NCBI GenBank assembly: GCA_934725855.1 | Contig: CAKVCL010000058.1 | Coordinates: forward strand, 1 to 8,953 | Reading direction: 5' to 3' | DNA: 8,953 nucleotides | DNA from: an uncultured Cellulosilyticum sp. | GTDB lineage: Bacteria > Bacillota > Clostridia > Lachnospirales > Cellulosilyticaceae | Shown: positions 6,612 through 8,953 of the stretch, piece by piece | Position numbering within the stretch: the stretch's first letter is position 1 | Layout: every line of letters starts with the position of its first letter | Notes under the pieces: model-generated | Told to the model about the DNA's origin: nothing | The model's database searches: none | Seen by the model: only the letters and a program-made list of their open reading frames with translations | Program-made: the position numbers and the translations under genes

Positions 6612-8003
6612 CTAATATGTCTGTCCAACAGTACGTTGGGCGAACTTTTTCTTAGTCTCTAGATAAATGTAATACATTGTTCTTATGTCATTATCTTGAT
6701 AATGAAGGTTTTCATTTATTCTACCCCACTTGACTAGTAATCGGCGCATACTATCTACGCTCGTAATATTGTCATAATCCTCCAGATAGCTAGAACCAGA
6801 ATGGTGCTTTAAGTCCCAATAAACATCAGGTACATGAAATATTTCCTTTCTGAATTCGTCGGATATTCTGTCATCATTCAAAAATTTCCGATGGATGACA
6901 CTATCCAACGTATAAAGCAAGGCTATATCTGTTAAAGACTGGAAATATGGCAGCCAACCATAAAGATGATTATTACACTTAAAACCTGCTATCAATTCAT
7001 TAATACTGTCCTTATAATAAGTTTCAAATTTATCGTCTTCTGAAATAAAAGGTGGGCGCAACGAACGATTCTCCTTTTGCGTCTTGTATAATGTAATAAG
7101 TCTAACAATACGATTAAGATAGGACTGCATATTCTTTTTGCGCACCGAGATCTTATGATAATCTCTTATTATATAGCCTATATAATCAATATCCGACTTT
7201 CCAACTTCGACTAAAGAAGTTTTATCATACGACAACCTGAGATCTAATTGAAATTTATCCATTTCACTTTCAAACTCATCCTTAAAGTGGGGTGAAAGGT
7301 AAGGGTCAAGTATCAAAATATCATCAACATATCTTCGATAAAACAAAACTGGTGAGTAATCGCTAGAAAAATACTCATCAAAATCCTGCATATAGATACC
7401 AGCTAGAATATTTGAGATGGCAAGGCCTTGTGGGACTCCTTTATTCCCGGTTTCTTTCAGTTGAGTTGGTATTTGTTCCTTACATGCTACAGTTGGAGTT
7501 GCTATAGCTTGCTCCACCAAAAGAAGCATATTCTTATCCAGACGCTTTTCCAAAATAGACATCAATCGCTTTCTATTGATTTCGTCATAGAAATGCTGAA
7601 AGTCTGTCTTAAAGCAATATACTGGCTTGTAAAAATGCTCCACTAGAAAGGAAGAGGCATCTGATATATAACTATTGGGAACCTGATGGTTGACCGCCTC
7701 GGGAAACATCTCTTGCAGATAATCATTCAGTACTCCAAGAACCAATCTATCTCTAATAGATGGAACAGAAAGAACTCGTGGTGATTTTCCTCTCCCTTTC
7801 AGCACCAACTTTTCTTTATAAGGTGAGAATCGGTAAGTTCCCTCCTTACATCGTTTGGCGAAAATAGGAAGCTCATCGCTATACTTACTCCAAAAGGTTA
7901 TAGGAGATAGCCCATCTCGTCCTCCACCTTTCTTGCCTTTTAAATGCTTATTGAAATAGGTAGTAAAATAATATGGACAGAAAAACTCATCGACAATTCT
8001 CAT
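6612..8003 (-). CDS. Reverse transcriptase, probable defence-associated (DRT/UG-type)
   Basis: This is an RNA-directed DNA polymerase of 463 residues. RT motifs appear in order: an RT0-like GGGRDGLSPITF (26-37), RVLSVPSIRDRLV (76-88), motif A FKTDFQHFYDEI (131-142, catalytic Asp134), motif B GNKGVPQGLAISN (186-198), motif C YRRYVDDILIL (222-232, catalytic YVDD at 225-228), and SDIDYIGYII (270-279). All catalytic aspartates are present. There is no maturase X domain, HNH endonuclease, protease or integrase; instead a 180-residue C-terminal helical region with no family I recognise follows the fingers/palm. This excludes an ordinary group II intron RT and suits the 'unknown group' RTs tied to phage defence. 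A structured leader lies upstream. The pairing with a SLATT gene downstream supports defence; the exact RT group would need a tree. The ATG at 8003 is the first Met in frame. Confidence 0.9.
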   Translation of the reverse strand: MRIVDEFFCPYYFTTYFNKHLKGKKGGGRDGLSPITFWSKYSDELPIFAKRCKEGTYRFSPYKEKLVLKGRGKSPRVLSVPSIRDRLVLGVLNDYLQEMFPEAVNHQVPNSYISDASSFLVEHFYKPVYCFKTDFQHFYDEINRKRLMSILEKRLDKNMLLLVEQAIATPTVACKEQIPTQLKETGNKGVPQGLAISNILAGIYMQDFDEYFSSDYSPVLFYRRYVDDILILDPYLSPHFKDEFESEMDKFQLDLRLSYDKTSLVEVGKSDIDYIGYIIRDYHKISVRKKNMQSYLNRIVRLITLYKTQKENRSLRPPFISEDDKFETYYKDSINELIAGFKCNNHLYGWLPYFQSLTDIALLYTLDSVIHRKFLNDDRISDEFRKEIFHVPDVYWDLKHHSGSSYLEDYDNITSVDSMRRLLVKWGRINENLHYQDNDIRTMYYIYLETKKKFAQRTVGQTY

Positions 8004-8047
8004 ATATCAAGATAACTTCTAATGTATTGTAAATCACCGTTAGAACG

Positions 8048-8070
8048 TAACTGCTGATTTTCAGCAGTTA
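8048..8070 (-). other. Perfect 10-bp hairpin in the RT leader
   Basis: The arms TAACTGCTGA (8048-8057) and TCAGCAGTTA (8061-8070) are exact inverse complements around a 3-base TTT loop (AAA in the transcript). It lies 44 bases upstream of the RT start codon and downstream of a promoter-like sequence, so it would be in the RNA leader. No T-run follows on the minus strand, so it is not a simple terminator. It could be a structured non-coding RNA used by the RT, a translational control element, or a dyad operator. Confidence 0.6.
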
Positions 8071-8092
8071 GCACATCCAACATTTTTCCCAA

Positions 8093-8121
8093 AAAACATA
8101 TTATTAATTGGTATTGCCAAA
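8093..8121 (-). promoter_or_regulatory. Candidate promoter for the RT operon
   Basis: On the minus strand TTTG (8121-8118) is followed after 17 bases by TATGTTTT (8100-8093), one mismatch from the Bacteroidota -7 box TAnnTTTG. The spacer is a little shorter than the usual 19-21. A start near 8086 would give a leader of about 80 bases containing the 10-bp hairpin. A 9-bp stem with two G-U pairs (8141-8133 with 8127-8119) overlaps the -33 box. Confidence 0.35.
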
Positions 8122-8196
8122 GCTACCATTTAGGCAGCCTTGACATTCAACTTTTTGTTCGAGTTATAATTACCTGGGATTAGGGACCTGATAAGA

Positions 8197-8400
8197 TTTT
8201 CGAAAACCTACCTTCAATAGTCTTGACGCCCCCTTCGGTTCCCCCTGTTCTGGGGGGCAGCCCCCCCAGGGACGATAGGATGTAGCTGGCTGCGCTATAG
8301 CCTCCGCCAGAGTTCTGGTATCGTCAGCGGAGCCTGTGCCCTAAAGGGTTGCCAATAAGTGTCTACGCAACAGAGTTGCGATTGTTTGTCGGCTGGCGCA
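8197..8400. repeat. E2: GC-rich, hairpin-rich intergenic element, right side of cassette
   Basis: The gene-free stretch 8004-8413 contains the RT leader (8004-8160) and this element; I see no credible ORF. Plus-strand content: TTTTCGAAAACCTACC (8197-8212), identical to E1; a perfect 8-bp stem CTGGGGGG (8250-8257) with CCCCCCAG (8262-8269); a 7-bp stem GACGATA (8271-8277) with TATCGTC (8319-8325); CTGCGCT (8290-8296), shared with E1; CTCCGC (8302-8307) with GCGGAG (8327-8332); and GTCTACGC (8361-8368), shared with E1. The three shared words occur in the same order and orientation as in E1, with a similar total span (about 150 versus 172 bases), while the sequence between differs. It is much more GC-rich than the flanking cassette genes. 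Possible explanations are a dispersed repeat family, a structured RNA, or a recombination boundary. Confidence 0.6.
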
Positions 8401-8413
8401 TTCTTTAAAAACT

Positions 8414-8953
8414 CTAAGATATCGGATCTGGTATCTCATTAATATGCATAATTAGTTCTATCACTTCATTCAAACCAACTATCTGTTCTGTTGATTTTAT
8501 TTGCATTAAGTCATACAATAACTGCTTTTTACTAGTCACAGGAATACTTACTTGCTCTGGATAAACCAAAACTTGGCGTATTTCTTTTAACCACAAATTA
8601 CAAGCAGCATAATTCTCAGCTTGTGAAGCTGTCCTAATTGCACCTATAGTATGGAACAAATAGTAGAACGATAATGGTAATGACTTATTGAGTCCCATCA
8701 TTTGTGAATAAATATCAGCAACATTCTTCTCCAACAAAGAATTATTACTCAATTGATTCATAAAGGTGGAACGTAAATCAGAGCCTAATAAATGAATGTT
8801 ACTCTTTTGTTCATCAAAGTATTGTACAAGTCGTTGCTTTTCTTGTCGAAAATCAATAAGTGCATAGATATTCCAACCTATAAGAACTGTTACCAACACA
8901 CCAAGTATGCCTGTGATAAATCCAAGATAGTCAAAGGACAACTCTATTCGTGG
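8414..8953 (-). CDS. Hypothetical membrane-anchored protein, 5' end probably beyond the window
   Basis: I do not recognise this family. A single hydrophobic helix lies near the N terminus (DYLGFITGILGVLVTVLIGW), then a basic/acidic helical stretch (IDFRQEKQRLVQYFDEQKS) and a soluble helical domain of about 130 residues with no catalytic motif I can name, ending HINEIPDPIS. The likely topology is a one-pass anchor with the bulk of the protein in the cytoplasm. The only start inside the window is TTG at 8941, but the frame stays open through the edge (adding PRIEL), so the true start may be outside. It is on the same strand as the cassette but separated from the RT by about 410 bases including element E2, so it is probably a separate unit. 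Similar anchored proteins of unknown role are common in Bacteroidota accessory regions. Confidence 0.65.
   Translation of the reverse strand, partial: PRIELSFDYLGFITGILGVLVTVLIGWNIYALIDFRQEKQRLVQYFDEQKSNIHLLGSDLRSTFMNQLSNNSLLEKNVADIYSQMMGLNKSLPLSFYYLFHTIGAIRTASQAENYAACNLWLKEIRQVLVYPEQVSIPVTSKKQLLYDLMQIKSTEQIVGLNEVIELIMHINEIPDPIS

Noticed and set aside
6612..8003. Group II intron or retron identity for the RT
   Set aside because: No maturase or endonuclease domain follows the palm, no intron 5'/3' ends or domain V-like structure were seen near it, and no msr/msd-type inverted repeat pair was found upstream. The hairpin alone is too small.
8250..8269. Rho-independent terminator for the gene at 8414-8953
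   Set aside because: The stem is strong, but no run of T follows it on the minus strand, so the intrinsic terminator model is not met.

Overview
The window reads as a Bacteroidota chromosome, most like Prevotella/Segatella. The basis is the style of the rfbC and CapD proteins, the scarcity of Shine-Dalgarno sequences before start codons, and promoter-like sequences of the Bacteroidota type (TTG, about 20 bases, TAnnTTTG). This comes from recall and inspection, not a search. Every gene I support lies on the minus strand, so transcription runs right to left.

Left part (1-2998): the end of a surface-polysaccharide locus. In transcription order it holds a truncated UDP-glucose 6-dehydrogenase remnant (ugd'), a full-length 660-residue membrane-bound CapD/FlaA1/WbpM-type nucleotide-sugar dehydratase, a 53-residue one-helix membrane protein, and dTDP-4-dehydrorhamnose 3,5-epimerase (rfbC), which runs off the left edge. 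These genes are tightly spaced and probably form an operon for activated-sugar synthesis.

Middle part (about 3300-8160): an AT-richer accessory cassette. In transcription order it holds a leader with a perfect 10-bp hairpin, a 463-residue reverse transcriptase with a YVDD active site, a possible small hydrophobic ORF, a SLATT-type three-helix membrane protein, a protein resembling the 37-kDa nucleoid-associated family (NA37), and a RelA/SpoT-like nucleotide pyrophosphokinase that overlaps the NA37-like gene by 17 bases. Past the synthetase are a promoter-like sequence and a small unknown gene. RT plus SLATT is a combination I associate with anti-phage or abortive-infection systems. The added nucleotide synthetase and DNA-binding-like protein suggest a multi-gene defence operon: RT as sensor or cDNA maker, the synthetase as signal or toxic-nucleotide maker, SLATT as membrane-damaging effector. 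That mechanism is inference.

Two GC-rich, hairpin-rich non-coding elements bracket the cassette (E1 about 3043-3243, E2 about 8197-8400). They share an exact 16-base direct repeat and shorter blocks in the same order and orientation, which suggests a repeat family and possibly recombination boundaries. The right edge (8414-8953) holds one membrane-anchored gene of unknown function, probably cut by the window end.
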